Shown: one piece after another, positions 42,900 to 51,076 of the stretch | Position numbering within the stretch: the first letter of the stretch is position 1 | Layout of the letters: each line of letters opens with the position of its first letter | Assembly (NCBI GenBank): GCA_018384365.1 | Contig: JAHAYX010000017.1 | Coordinates: forward strand, 62,001 to 126,000 | Source: Clostridiaceae bacterium | Lineage (GTDB): Bacteria; Bacillota; Clostridia; Oscillospirales; QAMX01 | Direction: 5' to 3' | Length of the DNA: 64,000 nt | Notes under the pieces: model-generated | Told to the model about the DNA's origin: nothing | Database searches by the model: none | What the model saw: the letters and a program-made list of their open reading frames with translations, nothing else | Made by a program: the position numbers and the translations under genes

Positions 42900-44576
42900 T
42901 TATGCGTCAATCAGCGCATTCATCACGGCGCGGCGCTCCGCAAGCACCTGCTCCGCCTCTTCGCGTGTCGGACGGCGCACGGAATAATACACCTTGATCT
43001 TCGGTTCCGTGCCGGACGGGCGTACCGCCATCCAGGAACCGTCCGCAAAGCGGTATTTCAGCACGTCGGACTTCGGCAAATCGCCAACGCCCTGCGTATA
43101 GTCCAAAAGCTCCGTCACATCCGGCATCAGGGACACGCCGCGCTGCCGCAGCTGTGCACTGATTGCGCGGATGCGCTCCGCGCCGTCCTTCCCCTTCAGG
43201 GTGTAGGAGTCCAGTACGTCCAGATACATCCCGTATTCTTCATAAAGGCCCGCCAGCACATCCACCAGCGTCTTGCCCTGCGCCAGATAATAGGCCGCCA
43301 TCTCGCAGATGAGCATACTGGCCACCACGGCGTCCTTGTCGCGCGCGTGCGTGCCGACGAGATAGCCATAACTCTCCTCATAACCCATGACGAATTCCTG
43401 CGAGCCGTCCTTTTCATAGCGGTTCATGCGGTCGCCGATGAATTTGAAGCCCGTCAGCGTATCCACCACCTGCAAACCGTGCTTTTTCGCGATATCCGCG
43501 CCGAATTCGCTCGTCACGATGGTTTTCACCAGCGTGGACTTCGGATTCAAAGCGGCCGCGCGGCGCGTCAGCACATAGTTCACAAGCAGCGCGCCCGTCT
43601 GGTTGCCGGAGAAGAGCTGGAACCCGTCTTTCCCGCGCACGGCAATGCCCACGCGGTCGCAGTCCGGATCGGTGCCCAGTACCAGATCCGCACCCTCAGC
43701 CTCCGCCTGTTCGATGGCCAGACGCAGTGCATCACGTTCCTCGGGGTTCGGCGAGCGCACCGTGGAGAAATTGCCGTCCGGCTTCTCCTGCGCCGCCACA
43801 ATCCGTACGCCCGTAAAGCCCTGATGCGCCAATACCTCGCGCACCGGGACGTTGCCGGTACCGTGCAGCGGCGAATATACGATCTTCAGCGCCGCGCGCG
43901 CCTCAGCCGGCAGCTCATGCGCCTGCGTTTCCACCGCCGCCTCGAATGCGTCGAGCACTTCGCGCCCGATTTCATGATAAAGGCCCGCCGCACGCGCTGC
44001 ATCCTCGTCCATCACACGCGTTGCTGTGATATCCACCGCGCCCACGCGGTCGATCACGGCCGCAGCATCCTCCAGGCCAAGCTGGCAGCCCGTTTCGTCA
44101 TAGGCCTTGTAGCCGTTATATTCTTTCGGATTGTGGCTCGCGGTGATGACAATACCACCCGCGCAGCCCAGATGCCGCACCGCAAAGGACAAAAGCGGCG
44201 TGGCGGAAAGGATCGTGAACAGATAAGCCGAAATACCGGCCGCTGCCATCGTCAAAGCTGCCTCATGCGCGAATTCCTGCGAACGGTTGCGTGAGTCAAA
44301 CGCAATTGCCACGCCGCGCGTCTTTGCCGCGTCGCCGTAGGTATCCAGCAAAAACTGTGCAAATCCCGTCGTCGCACGGCGGACATTGTACTGGTTCATG
44401 CGGTTTGTACCCGCGCCCATCACGCCGCGCAGACCGCCCGTACCGAATTCCAGATCGCGATAGAAACGATCTTCGATTTCGCGTTCGTCCGTCAGCGATG
44501 CCAGTTCCGCCCGCGTGGCTTCATCAAAAAACGGGTCGTTTTTCCAATATTCAAATGTCTCACGATAAGTGCCCAT
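42900..44576 (-). CDS. Phosphoglucomutase/phosphomannomutase
   Basis: 558 residues of the alpha-D-phosphohexomutase superfamily. The active-site serine loop is VITASHNPKEYNGYKAYDETG (about 136-156), the Mg loop is LGTDPDCDRVGI (about 299-310), and the phosphate-binding loop is RPSGTEPKIKVYYS (about 521-534). The length and N-terminus (TYRETFEYWKND) match the PgcA-type enzymes of Firmicutes. It converts glucose-1-phosphate and glucose-6-phosphate. The ATG at 44576 has GGAAG seven bases upstream. It is the last gene of the operon hexokinase-pgi-pgm. Confidence 0.92.
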   Translation of the reverse strand: MGTYRETFEYWKNDPFFDEATRAELASLTDEREIEDRFYRDLEFGTGGLRGVMGAGTNRMNQYNVRRATTGFAQFLLDTYGDAAKTRGVAIAFDSRNRSQEFAHEAALTMAAAGISAYLFTILSATPLLSFAVRHLGCAGGIVITASHNPKEYNGYKAYDETGCQLGLEDAAAVIDRVGAVDITATRVMDEDAARAAGLYHEIGREVLDAFEAAVETQAHELPAEARAALKIVYSPLHGTGNVPVREVLAHQGFTGVRIVAAQEKPDGNFSTVRSPNPEERDALRLAIEQAEAEGADLVLGTDPDCDRVGIAVRGKDGFQLFSGNQTGALLVNYVLTRRAAALNPKSTLVKTIVTSEFGADIAKKHGLQVVDTLTGFKFIGDRMNRYEKDGSQEFVMGYEESYGYLVGTHARDKDAVVASMLICEMAAYYLAQGKTLVDVLAGLYEEYGMYLDVLDSYTLKGKDGAERIRAISAQLRQRGVSLMPDVTELLDYTQGVGDLPKSDVLKYRFADGSWMAVRPSGTEPKIKVYYSVRRPTREEAEQVLAERRAVMNALIDA

Positions 44577-44617
44577 AGTCAAACTTCCTTTCCTTCCGCT
44601 TGCTTGTCCGGCAGCGC

Positions 44618-45901
44618 TTACTTTCTGCCCAGCAGCGCGAACATATTCTTCTTATATTCCTCCACGCCGGGCTGGTCAAACGGGTTCACGCCCTGCATAT
44701 AGCCGGAAATCCCGCACGCCGCTTCAAAGAAATAGACCAGCGCGCCGAAGGTTTCCTCATCCGGGCGGTCCGCAACCAGTTCCATGCACGGCACGCCGCC
44801 GGAAATGTGCGCACGGCGGATGCCCTCTGCGGCGCAGGCGAAAATTTCATCATAATCGCGGTCCGCAACATAGTTCAGGCCGTCCTCGTCGGCCTCCACG
44901 CGCGGCACCTTCACGCGGCGCGCGCTCTGCGCAAAGCGCAGTATGGTCTCCTGCAGCATCCGTTCGCCGTCCTGAATGTACTGTCCGAGCGAGTGCAGGT
45001 CGGCCGTCAGCTCGCAGGAGGCCGGGAAAATCCCCAGGCCCTGTTTGCCTTCGCTCTCGCCATACAGCTGCTTCCACCACTCGGCCAGGAAGCGGGTGTT
45101 TTCTCCGGGATAGGAGAGCACCTCCACCTTTTTCCCCTTGCGGTACAGCGCCTGACGCGCCGCCGCATAGATCACCGAGGGATTTTCCGCGGTTTCCGCA
45201 AGCGATTCCGCCATCTGCGCGGCCGCGCCCGCCATCACGCGGGAGATATCAATGCCGGCCGCTGCCATCGGCAGCAGGCCCACCGGCGTCAGCACGCTGT
45301 ATCGTCCGCCAACGTCATCCGGAATTACAAACGTTTCATAGCCTTCGCGGTCCGCAATGCCTTTTAAGACGCCGCGGGCACGGTCGGTCGTGCAGAGGAT
45401 GCGCGCGCGGGCGCCCTCCTTGCCATAGGTCTCCTCCAGATACGCGCGGAAGATGCGAAAAGCCAGTGCGGGCTCCAGCGTTGTTCCGGATTTCGAGATG
45501 ACATTCACATACAGTTCTTTTCCGCGCACAAGGTCGAGCACCTCGGCAATATCGTCCGCAGAAATGCCGTTTCCGATAAAGTAAATCGCCGGGCCGGCGG
45601 TTTTCGCCTCGTTATGGCGCGGAGAACACAGCAGCTCCAGTGCCGCACGCGCGCCGAGATAGGATCCGCCAATGCCGATCACCACAAAAGCCTGCGCGTG
45701 CTCCCGCACACGCCGTCCTGCGGCCTCGATGCGTGCAAATTCCGCGCGGTCATAGGTTTCCGGCAGACGCAGCCAGCCCAGAAAATCGCTGCCCGCACCG
45801 TTTCCGGCCTTTAATGTGCGCAGGGCCTCCACCGCCGCGGCAGTATCCGGCGTTTCCGTCTCCAGGAAGGGAAGAATGCCGTCAAGTCCGATTCTGATCA
45901 T
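44618..45901 (-). CDS. pgi: Glucose-6-phosphate isomerase
   Basis: 427 residues, the short bacterial form. VIGIGGSYLGARAALELL (about 76-93), NVISKSGTTLEPALAFRIF (about 130-148) and the ENPS...GKKVEVLSYPG and DLHSLGQYIQDGER (about 292-305) blocks contain the sugar phosphate-binding and catalytic residues. It interconverts glucose-6-phosphate and fructose-6-phosphate. RBS GGTGAT precedes ATG. It lies 20 bases after the hexokinase gene and 41 before pgm, consistent with one transcript. Confidence 0.95.
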   Translation of the reverse strand: MIRIGLDGILPFLETETPDTAAAVEALRTLKAGNGAGSDFLGWLRLPETYDRAEFARIEAAGRRVREHAQAFVVIGIGGSYLGARAALELLCSPRHNEAKTAGPAIYFIGNGISADDIAEVLDLVRGKELYVNVISKSGTTLEPALAFRIFRAYLEETYGKEGARARILCTTDRARGVLKGIADREGYETFVIPDDVGGRYSVLTPVGLLPMAAAGIDISRVMAGAAAQMAESLAETAENPSVIYAAARQALYRKGKKVEVLSYPGENTRFLAEWWKQLYGESEGKQGLGIFPASCELTADLHSLGQYIQDGERMLQETILRFAQSARRVKVPRVEADEDGLNYVADRDYDEIFACAAEGIRRAHISGGVPCMELVADRPDEETFGALVYFFEAACGISGYMQGVNPFDQPGVEEYKKNMFALLGRK

Positions 45902-45921
45902 ACGAATATCACCAAGCTTCC

Positions 45922-47202
45922 TTATGTATTTATAAGCGCGGCAACCGCCGAGCCAATCAGCGTGGCGTCATCAGCCTTCACAATCTCACAGTGAAAGCCA
46001 AGTTCGCCGCGCAGGAATGTATCCAGATACTGTTCCAGCTTCGGGCGGAACAGAGGCGCCTTGTAAAAGGTCGTGCCCTCTGCAACAATGCCGACCGGAT
46101 GCGCCGGGTCATGTCCCTGCCCTGTCTGAGTCAGGATAGCCGCGAAATTCACCGCGGTAATGCGCGCCGCGCGGTCAAAGCAATCCTCAACCAAGGCAAA
46201 AAGCACTGCATGATCGTCCGGCGCGGCAAAAAACTGCGCCAAAACGCCCTTTCCTTCCACGAAATCCGAAATTTCGATCATGTTGTAAACGCGTTCCATG
46301 TCATAGGCCGCCGTGAGCCGTTCGGAGAACAGCCCCTCGCGCACCGCGCCGCGCACGGTCCGCGTGATCAGCTCGCCCAGATAGGCGCCGGAGATCATTT
46401 TTTCCGTCAGATGGTCGCCGGGATTCTGCGAAGCCGCATCGAGTTCGCAGTCATAGTCGCCGCGCGGGAAGCCGCTGTAACAGCCGCTTTCCAGATTCAC
46501 GGCCATGGTACCCGTGCCGCCGCCGATTTTCGGAATTTCGGCCATGTTTTCCAGATAGCAGGTATTCGTACCCGTGCCCAGAATAAAGCCGATGGTCCCC
46601 GCGTATTCGCGGTTTTCATAGCCGATGCCGCAGAGCATGGTCGCGACCGTGTCATTGAGCACGATGAACTGTTTCGGCGCCGCACCGCGTGCCGCCAGGG
46701 CGGCATTGATGCCCTCGCCGATCAGACGGCCGCCGGCATCCGGGATGGAAACTTCTTTGGAAAAGGCCAGAATCCGGCCATCCCGGTTCGGCAGGATCTC
46801 CGTCGGGAAGGAAAAGCAAAAACCCACCCGTTCCGACACGTCCGCGTATTCCAGGATAAATCCGGCCAGCGCGTCAAAAAATGCGTCGCAGGTGATTTCT
46901 CCCTGCGTGCCGGGCATGGGGAATTTCTGAAAGCCCTCCACCACGGGAGAACCAAGGTCGTCGAAATGTACGGCGGCAATGCGGAAATTGGTTCCGCCGG
47001 CGTCCATCACAATCACCGCCTGCTCGCGCGGCACCTGGCGCCCGCCGGAAAGATAGGTCGGGATCATCATCAGCGAGGAAGGATGCCCCGCAAGCCCGTC
47101 CCGCATGGCGCGCAGGAACTCGCCCGTACAGCGCAGCAGCGGAATACCGCTGGCTGCCATGTTATGCCGTTTTAAAAAAGCTTCCACTTTATTGAAATGC
47201 AT
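45922..47202 (-). CDS. Hexokinase of the eukaryotic-type family
   Basis: About 426 residues. It shows the motifs of the eukaryotic hexokinase family rather than bacterial GlcK: VIMDAGGTNFRIAA (phosphate 1), FCFSFPTEI, VLNDTVATMLCG (catalytic Asp), GFILGTGTNTCYLE (phosphate 2) and GIVAEGTTFYKAP near the C-terminus. It would phosphorylate glucose or another hexose with ATP in the cytoplasm. The start at 47202 follows AGGTGATC, and the longer frame upstream lies in the leader. It is the first gene of the operon with pgi and pgm. Relatives of this type occur in some Clostridia. Confidence 0.85.
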   Translation of the reverse strand: MHFNKVEAFLKRHNMAASGIPLLRCTGEFLRAMRDGLAGHPSSLMMIPTYLSGGRQVPREQAVIVMDAGGTNFRIAAVHFDDLGSPVVEGFQKFPMPGTQGEITCDAFFDALAGFILEYADVSERVGFCFSFPTEILPNRDGRILAFSKEVSIPDAGGRLIGEGINAALAARGAAPKQFIVLNDTVATMLCGIGYENREYAGTIGFILGTGTNTCYLENMAEIPKIGGGTGTMAVNLESGCYSGFPRGDYDCELDAASQNPGDHLTEKMISGAYLGELITRTVRGAVREGLFSERLTAAYDMERVYNMIEISDFVEGKGVLAQFFAAPDDHAVLFALVEDCFDRAARITAVNFAAILTQTGQGHDPAHPVGIVAEGTTFYKAPLFRPKLEQYLDTFLRGELGFHCEIVKADDATLIGSAVAALINT

Positions 47203-47382
47203 AATGATCACCTGAATTTCCGAAATTTCTTTCACAAAGCGCAGTCCGCAAAAGCCGGCTGCAAAATGTCCGGCACGCCACAGCACGGTTTCCCGGCGTC
47301 TTCCGGACCGGCGGCGGGCAGAACGATCCGTGTTTCCCGGCGAAAAAGAATCTTTTGGGAAGGGTTAGCGGGTTTCATGTAT

Positions 47383-47411
47383 AGTATACACTAAAATTTC
47401 CCGTTCGTCTA
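47383..47411 (-). promoter_or_regulatory. Promoter of the hexokinase operon
   Basis: TAGACG, 17-base spacer, TATACT on the minus strand, giving a leader of about 170 bases. The leader holds an 11-base direct repeat (GTTTCCCGGCG on the plus strand at 47288-47298 and 47332-47342). The 47203-47577 gap contains no gene. Confidence 0.45.
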
Positions 47412-47490
47412 TCAAAATTATGGTCTTTTTGTTGAAAATCTGCCGGTCAGTTTCCACAATTTTTTGCACAATGTCAAAAAAATAGTGCTT

Positions 47491-47546
47491 ATACTTTCCG
47501 GCGTGCGCCGTATACTATCTCAGACGGTGAAAGAAAACCGTCTGAG
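47491..47546 (+). promoter_or_regulatory. Mother-cell sigma-type promoter and 5' hairpin of the coat-gene pair
   Basis: ATACTT (47491-47496), 14 bases, TATACTAT (47511-47518), similar to the promoter of the 40.9-kb CotF-like gene. Directly after the -10 comes an exact hairpin, CTCAGACGGT/ACCGTCTGAG (47519-47546, eight-base loop), at the expected 5' end of the mRNA. Confidence 0.5.
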
Positions 47547-47577
47547 CTTGATTCGGCATATGGAAGGAGACCGGAAC

Positions 47578-47763
47578 ATGGCAAATCTGACTTCCAAAGA
47601 GGCAACTGCCCTGGAGGAGCAGCTTGGCAGCGAGCAGGTGCTGGTTGCAAAATACCGGGGCATGGCGGCAATGTGCACGGACGCGGTGATCAAGACCAAG
47701 CTGGAGCAGATCGCTTCGCGTCACCAGCAGCATTACGACCGCATCGTCGGTTATCTGAAGTAA
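47578..47763 (+). CDS. Small CotF-like spore protein
   Basis: 61 residues: TSKEATALEEQLGSEQVLVAKYRGMA and TKLEQIASRHQQHYDRIVGYL. It is a two-helix ferritin-like half, equivalent to the N-terminal half of the CotF repeat. It is probably a coat or coat-associated protein that pairs with the next gene product. RBS GGAAGGAG is well placed. It is co-transcribed with the following gene (13-base gap) from a mother-cell-type promoter. Confidence 0.65.
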   Translation: MANLTSKEATALEEQLGSEQVLVAKYRGMAAMCTDAVIKTKLEQIASRHQQHYDRIVGYLK

Positions 47764-47776
47764 GGAGGAACCCAAA

Positions 47777-48043
47777 ATGGCCAATAACGTGATCAATATG
47801 AGCGAACGCGACATTTTGGATGACTTTCTCTCCTCGCAGAAATTCATTGCGGACACGTATAACACCTGGGCGGGCGAATGCGTGAACGCCAATCTGCGCG
47901 ACGACTTTCTGTGCATCCTGAAGGAGGAGCACGACATCCAGTCGGAGCTTTTCACCGAAATGCAGAACCACGGCTGGTATCAAACAAAACCGGTCGAACA
48001 AACGGAGCTGGATAAGCTCCGTCAGAAATTCGGCTGCTGCTGA
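47777..48043 (+). CDS. CotF-family spore coat protein
   Basis: 88 residues. NMSERDILDDFLSSQKFIADTYNTWAGECVNANLRDDFLCILKEEHDIQSELFTEM is the conserved CotF block, including the LxEEHxIQ pattern, and the protein ends in KFGCC. Two C-terminal cysteines could allow cross-linking in the coat. RBS AAGGAGG precedes the ATG. With the 61-residue neighbour it resembles a split version of the two-part 152-residue protein at 40.9 kb. Confidence 0.8.
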   Translation: MANNVINMSERDILDDFLSSQKFIADTYNTWAGECVNANLRDDFLCILKEEHDIQSELFTEMQNHGWYQTKPVEQTELDKLRQKFGCC

Positions 48044-48054
48044 AAAAAAACACA

Positions 48055-48080
48055 CCCCGCAGGGAGGTTTTCCTGCGGGG
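48055..48080. terminator. Terminator between the coat genes and the sirtuin gene
   Basis: CCCCGCAGG pairs with CCTGCGGGG around an eight-base loop. CCTCTTT follows on the plus strand and an A-run flanks it on the other side. Confidence 0.7.
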
Positions 48081-48104
48081 CCTCTTTCCTTTTGCCGCAC
48101 GGCG

Positions 48105-48839
48105 TCAGCGCATTTTCAAAGCGGAAACCACGCGGATCACGTCCTCGTGAAAAATCAGCTCCGCTTCGCCGTCATAGGAAGTTTCCGACTTATTGATGAG
48201 CACCAGATGCTCTCCGCGGAAATAGCGTACATACATCGCCGCGGGATACACCACCAGCGACGTGCCGATCACCAGCATGGCGTCCGCCGCGCGGATAGCG
48301 GCGATGGCGCGTGCAACGACCTGTTCGTCCAGCGGCTCCTCGTACAGCACCACGTCCGGGCGTATGATCCCGCCGCAGTCCGGGCAATGCGGCACGCCTG
48401 CGGGCAGTACGGCCTCCATACCGAAGTGCCGGCCGCAGCGCATACAGGTGTTGCGCAGCGCGCTGCCGTGCAGCTCCAGCACCGTTGTGCTGCCGGCCGC
48501 CTGATGCAGCCCGTCAATATTCTGCGTCACCACCGTGATATGCCGTTCGTCCGACTCCATACCTGCAATATAGTAATGCGCCGCATTCGGTTTTGCGTCC
48601 GGATACAGCATTTTGGACTGATAAAATTCGTAAAACAGGTCAGGATGCGCCAGAAAGAAGGAATGGGAAACGATTTCCTCCGGTGCATACTGTCCGTCAC
48701 CCATGCGGTATATCCCGTTTTCCGAGCGAAAATCCGGTATACCGGAGGGGCAGCTGATCCCCGCGCCCGTGAAAACGCACAGGTTTTTGCTTTCATCTAT
48801 GATCTGCCGCAGCCGTTCAATTTTTGTCAAACTTGTCAA
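48105..48839 (-). CDS. NAD-dependent protein deacylase, sirtuin (Sir2/CobB)
   Basis: About 244 residues. Sirtuin motifs are VFTGAGISCPSGIPDFRSENGIY (about 20-42), TQNIDGLHQAAGS (about 108-120) and LHGS with the catalytic His (about 125-128). The zinc site is CMRC and CPDC (about 133-136, 154-157), and GTSLVVYPA closes the NAD site. It removes acyl groups from lysines using NAD+. The start is probably TTG at 48839, just after AAGGA (a second TTG at 48830 is possible), since no ATG or GTG lies in range and the frame further up runs into the promoter. Confidence 0.88.
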   Translation of the reverse strand: MTSLTKIERLRQIIDESKNLCVFTGAGISCPSGIPDFRSENGIYRMGDGQYAPEEIVSHSFFLAHPDLFYEFYQSKMLYPDAKPNAAHYYIAGMESDERHITVVTQNIDGLHQAAGSTTVLELHGSALRNTCMRCGRHFGMEAVLPAGVPHCPDCGGIIRPDVVLYEEPLDEQVVARAIAAIRAADAMLVIGTSLVVYPAAMYVRYFRGEHLVLINKSETSYDGEAELIFHEDVIRVVSALKMR

Positions 48840-48890
48840 CCATCCTTCTGATAGCCTCGGCCGTTTTTTGCCGGTTAGGATTGCAGGGTT

Positions 48891-48919
48891 ATTATACAGC
48901 AGATCTTTTTCTTTGAAAA
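48891..48919 (-). promoter_or_regulatory. Promoter of the sirtuin gene
   Basis: TTTTCA, 17-base spacer, TATAAT on the minus strand. Confidence 0.45.
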
Positions 48920-48982
48920 GATGATTTTTCCATTTTTTGCGGACGCAGCGCCTTTTTCCTCCGCCGCCGGAGCCATGGAAGC

Positions 48983-49019
48983 AAAAAAATCCCGTTTCGA
49001 AAACTCGAAACGGGATTTT
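48983..49019 (-). terminator. Terminator of the beta-helix gene
   Basis: AAAATCCCGTTTCGA pairs with TCGAAACGGGATTTT around AAAC. On the minus strand a run of T residues follows. It lies 16 bases after the stop codon. Confidence 0.85.
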
Positions 49020-49034
49020 GGCCTTCAAAACCGC

Positions 49035-50948
49035 TTATTTTTTGAAATATCTCTTGTTGAAACGGAAGGGTGCCTCGTATGCGGTGCAGTCGCGGGCCGC
49101 TACGAACTCCTGCACAGCCGTCAGGTCGAGCTGTTCCTTCTGGGTCAGATCATACACCTGCTCCAGTGTATCGTCGCCCACCGTGAATTTCATGGTCAGC
49201 TTCATGCTGTCCATGCAGACATCGTAATCGATGTCGCACATCTTGCCGTTCTTGTCCCAGCCATGCAGCAGACGGGCGGAACGCATATCCAGACGCTCGT
49301 AAATCTCGTTGTTGCGCTCAATGCTGATGCAGTACTTCTCGTTGAAGGAACCGGCGCCCAGAATGTTGCCGTCCGCTTCGTTATTGTCGGTCGGCATGAC
49401 ATAGCCGCGGCCGCAGTCGGCAATGATGTTGTTCATCACTTTGTGGCCATAACCAAGCGGGCCGTGACCGTTGCAGATACGGATCGGGTCGCCCCAGTTC
49501 AGGAACACGCCTGCGCCGTCAAGGCCCAGCATGATGTTCGAATCGGTGATCAGACGGTCACTGTCGTGCTGATAGAAGCCGTGGCCGCCGCCGGAGGTGC
49601 GCTGCGGGATGGAACCGGTCGGATCCGCGCCGCCGTTGATGATGATATTATGGTCCGTGCGGCAGGGGATGTCGGTCGCCTCGATGAAGATGGCGCCCAT
49701 GACCATGCTCTTACAGCCGATGATCGTGTTATAGCAGATACGCTCGTTGGCATTTGCATAGTCGGTCCAGATGCCCGGGCCGTAGCCGTTGTTGGTGATG
49801 ACGTTATAACGAATCAGGCCGTCATGCACGCCGTGGACCTTGATCGCGCCGGACTCGTAGTTATATTCGATATCGTGCCAGCCGTTGTGGTCCAGCACAT
49901 TGCCTTCCATCAGGATACCGTAGTTTTTGCCAAGACCCGCAATGCCGCAGACACCGCAATGGCTGACATAGTTGCGGCGCACGATCATGTGCGTCTCGCG
50001 CTGGATATCGCGCTTGCGCATCGGCGACTCGTTGCCGATGTCGATGCCGAGGCCGTTTGCCCAGCGGACCTTGTTGTCCTCGATGATCCAGTGATGGCCG
50101 CAGTGCGCAGACAGTGCGCCCTTCTGGGAGCCCGGGCAGCCGTTTCCGACAAACTCAAACTCCAGTCCCTTCACGCGGATATAGCCCAGATCGTCGCAGA
50201 TCGGGGAGAAGAGCTGATCGCGGCAGGTATAGGTAATCTTATGATCGCGGGGATCGCCGTCGTCCTTCAGACGGATAATGAATTTATAACCGGAGTCCTC
50301 TACCCAATAGGAGCCCGGAACCTGGGAAAGCTGGTGGGAGAAGTTCACCTGCCACAGCGGTTCGCCGTCCACCATGATCATGCCGCGGCGCTTCAGGAAG
50401 GGCTGCCAGTCCTTCTCGCGCGGGAGATACTCAAACCAGAATTCACAGCCGCCGAAGGGCTGGCTGGCGCAGTTCACCATGGCAAAGGGATTGATCTTGT
50501 CGAAATCATCGCGCTCGAAGGTACCCTGCCAGCATTTTGCATTCTCATCATAGTCCGCGGTGTAGTTATAATACGCACCCAGGCCGATGGTCTGATATTC
50601 GCACTGATCGGTAAAGCCGTTTTTATATTCCTTTGCGCCGGTCAGAATCACGCGCTCGCCGGGAGCGGCCTCATAGCTGATCATGCTCTTCGGGCAGTTG
50701 CCGCCGCGTACAGGACGTACGAATTCATCGTACACGCCGCCGCCGATCACAACGCGCTCGCCGGGAGCCAGCACTTCTGCCGCCTTGGAGATCGTGGCAA
50801 ACGGAGCCTCGGCCGTGCCGGGGTTGTCGTCGGACGCGCCGGGCGCCTTGGAAACATAATAGGTTTTGGTAAACTCAGTTTCGATATCCCAGAACTCAAA
50901 ATTTCTGCCGTCCGGGAGAATGGAATACTGATCGTTTTGGTAATTCAT
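49035..50948 (-). CDS. Right-handed parallel beta-helix protein (DUF1565-type)
   Basis: 637 residues without signal peptide. The N-terminus TYYVSKAPGASDDNPGTAEAPFATISKAAEVLAPGERVVI is the DUF1565 pattern that starts pectate-lyase-like solenoids. VYDEFVRPVRGG and turns of the type GLEFEFVGNG, NKVRWANGLGIDI, NYVSHCGVCGIAGLGKNYGILMEGNVLDHNGWHDI follow to about residue 500. Such proteins bind or cleave polysaccharides (pectate lyase, polygalacturonase, epimerase-like), but no catalytic set was identified and it may be intracellular. RBS GGAGGGG precedes the ATG. It is transcribed alone under a palindromic promoter and a strong terminator. Confidence 0.75.
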   Translation of the reverse strand: MNYQNDQYSILPDGRNFEFWDIETEFTKTYYVSKAPGASDDNPGTAEAPFATISKAAEVLAPGERVVIGGGVYDEFVRPVRGGNCPKSMISYEAAPGERVILTGAKEYKNGFTDQCEYQTIGLGAYYNYTADYDENAKCWQGTFERDDFDKINPFAMVNCASQPFGGCEFWFEYLPREKDWQPFLKRRGMIMVDGEPLWQVNFSHQLSQVPGSYWVEDSGYKFIIRLKDDGDPRDHKITYTCRDQLFSPICDDLGYIRVKGLEFEFVGNGCPGSQKGALSAHCGHHWIIEDNKVRWANGLGIDIGNESPMRKRDIQRETHMIVRRNYVSHCGVCGIAGLGKNYGILMEGNVLDHNGWHDIEYNYESGAIKVHGVHDGLIRYNVITNNGYGPGIWTDYANANERICYNTIIGCKSMVMGAIFIEATDIPCRTDHNIIINGGADPTGSIPQRTSGGGHGFYQHDSDRLITDSNIMLGLDGAGVFLNWGDPIRICNGHGPLGYGHKVMNNIIADCGRGYVMPTDNNEADGNILGAGSFNEKYCISIERNNEIYERLDMRSARLLHGWDKNGKMCDIDYDVCMDSMKLTMKFTVGDDTLEQVYDLTQKEQLDLTAVQEFVAARDCTAYEAPFRFNKRYFKK

Positions 50949-50969
50949 AGTTCCCCTCCTGCAAATAAA

Positions 50970-51021
50970 TACCGTATGGTGTCTTTGGTACAAAGATACC
51001 ATACGGTAACGAATTTCTCAA
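50970..51021 (-). promoter_or_regulatory. Promoter of the beta-helix gene overlapped by a 39-base palindrome
   Basis: The minus strand has TTGAGA (51016-51021), 17 bases, TATCTT (50993-50998). An inverted repeat at 50970-51008, with 18-base arms and one G-T mismatch around a GTA centre, covers the -10 and start site. Its outer arm is TACCGTATGGT and its inner arm is TCTTTG/CAAAGA. It is a strong candidate repressor operator. Confidence 0.65.
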
Positions 51022-51076
51022 GTTCCTTTGTGAAGGATGCTAATATTTTCAAAAAACAAACACAATTCCGGCAAAC

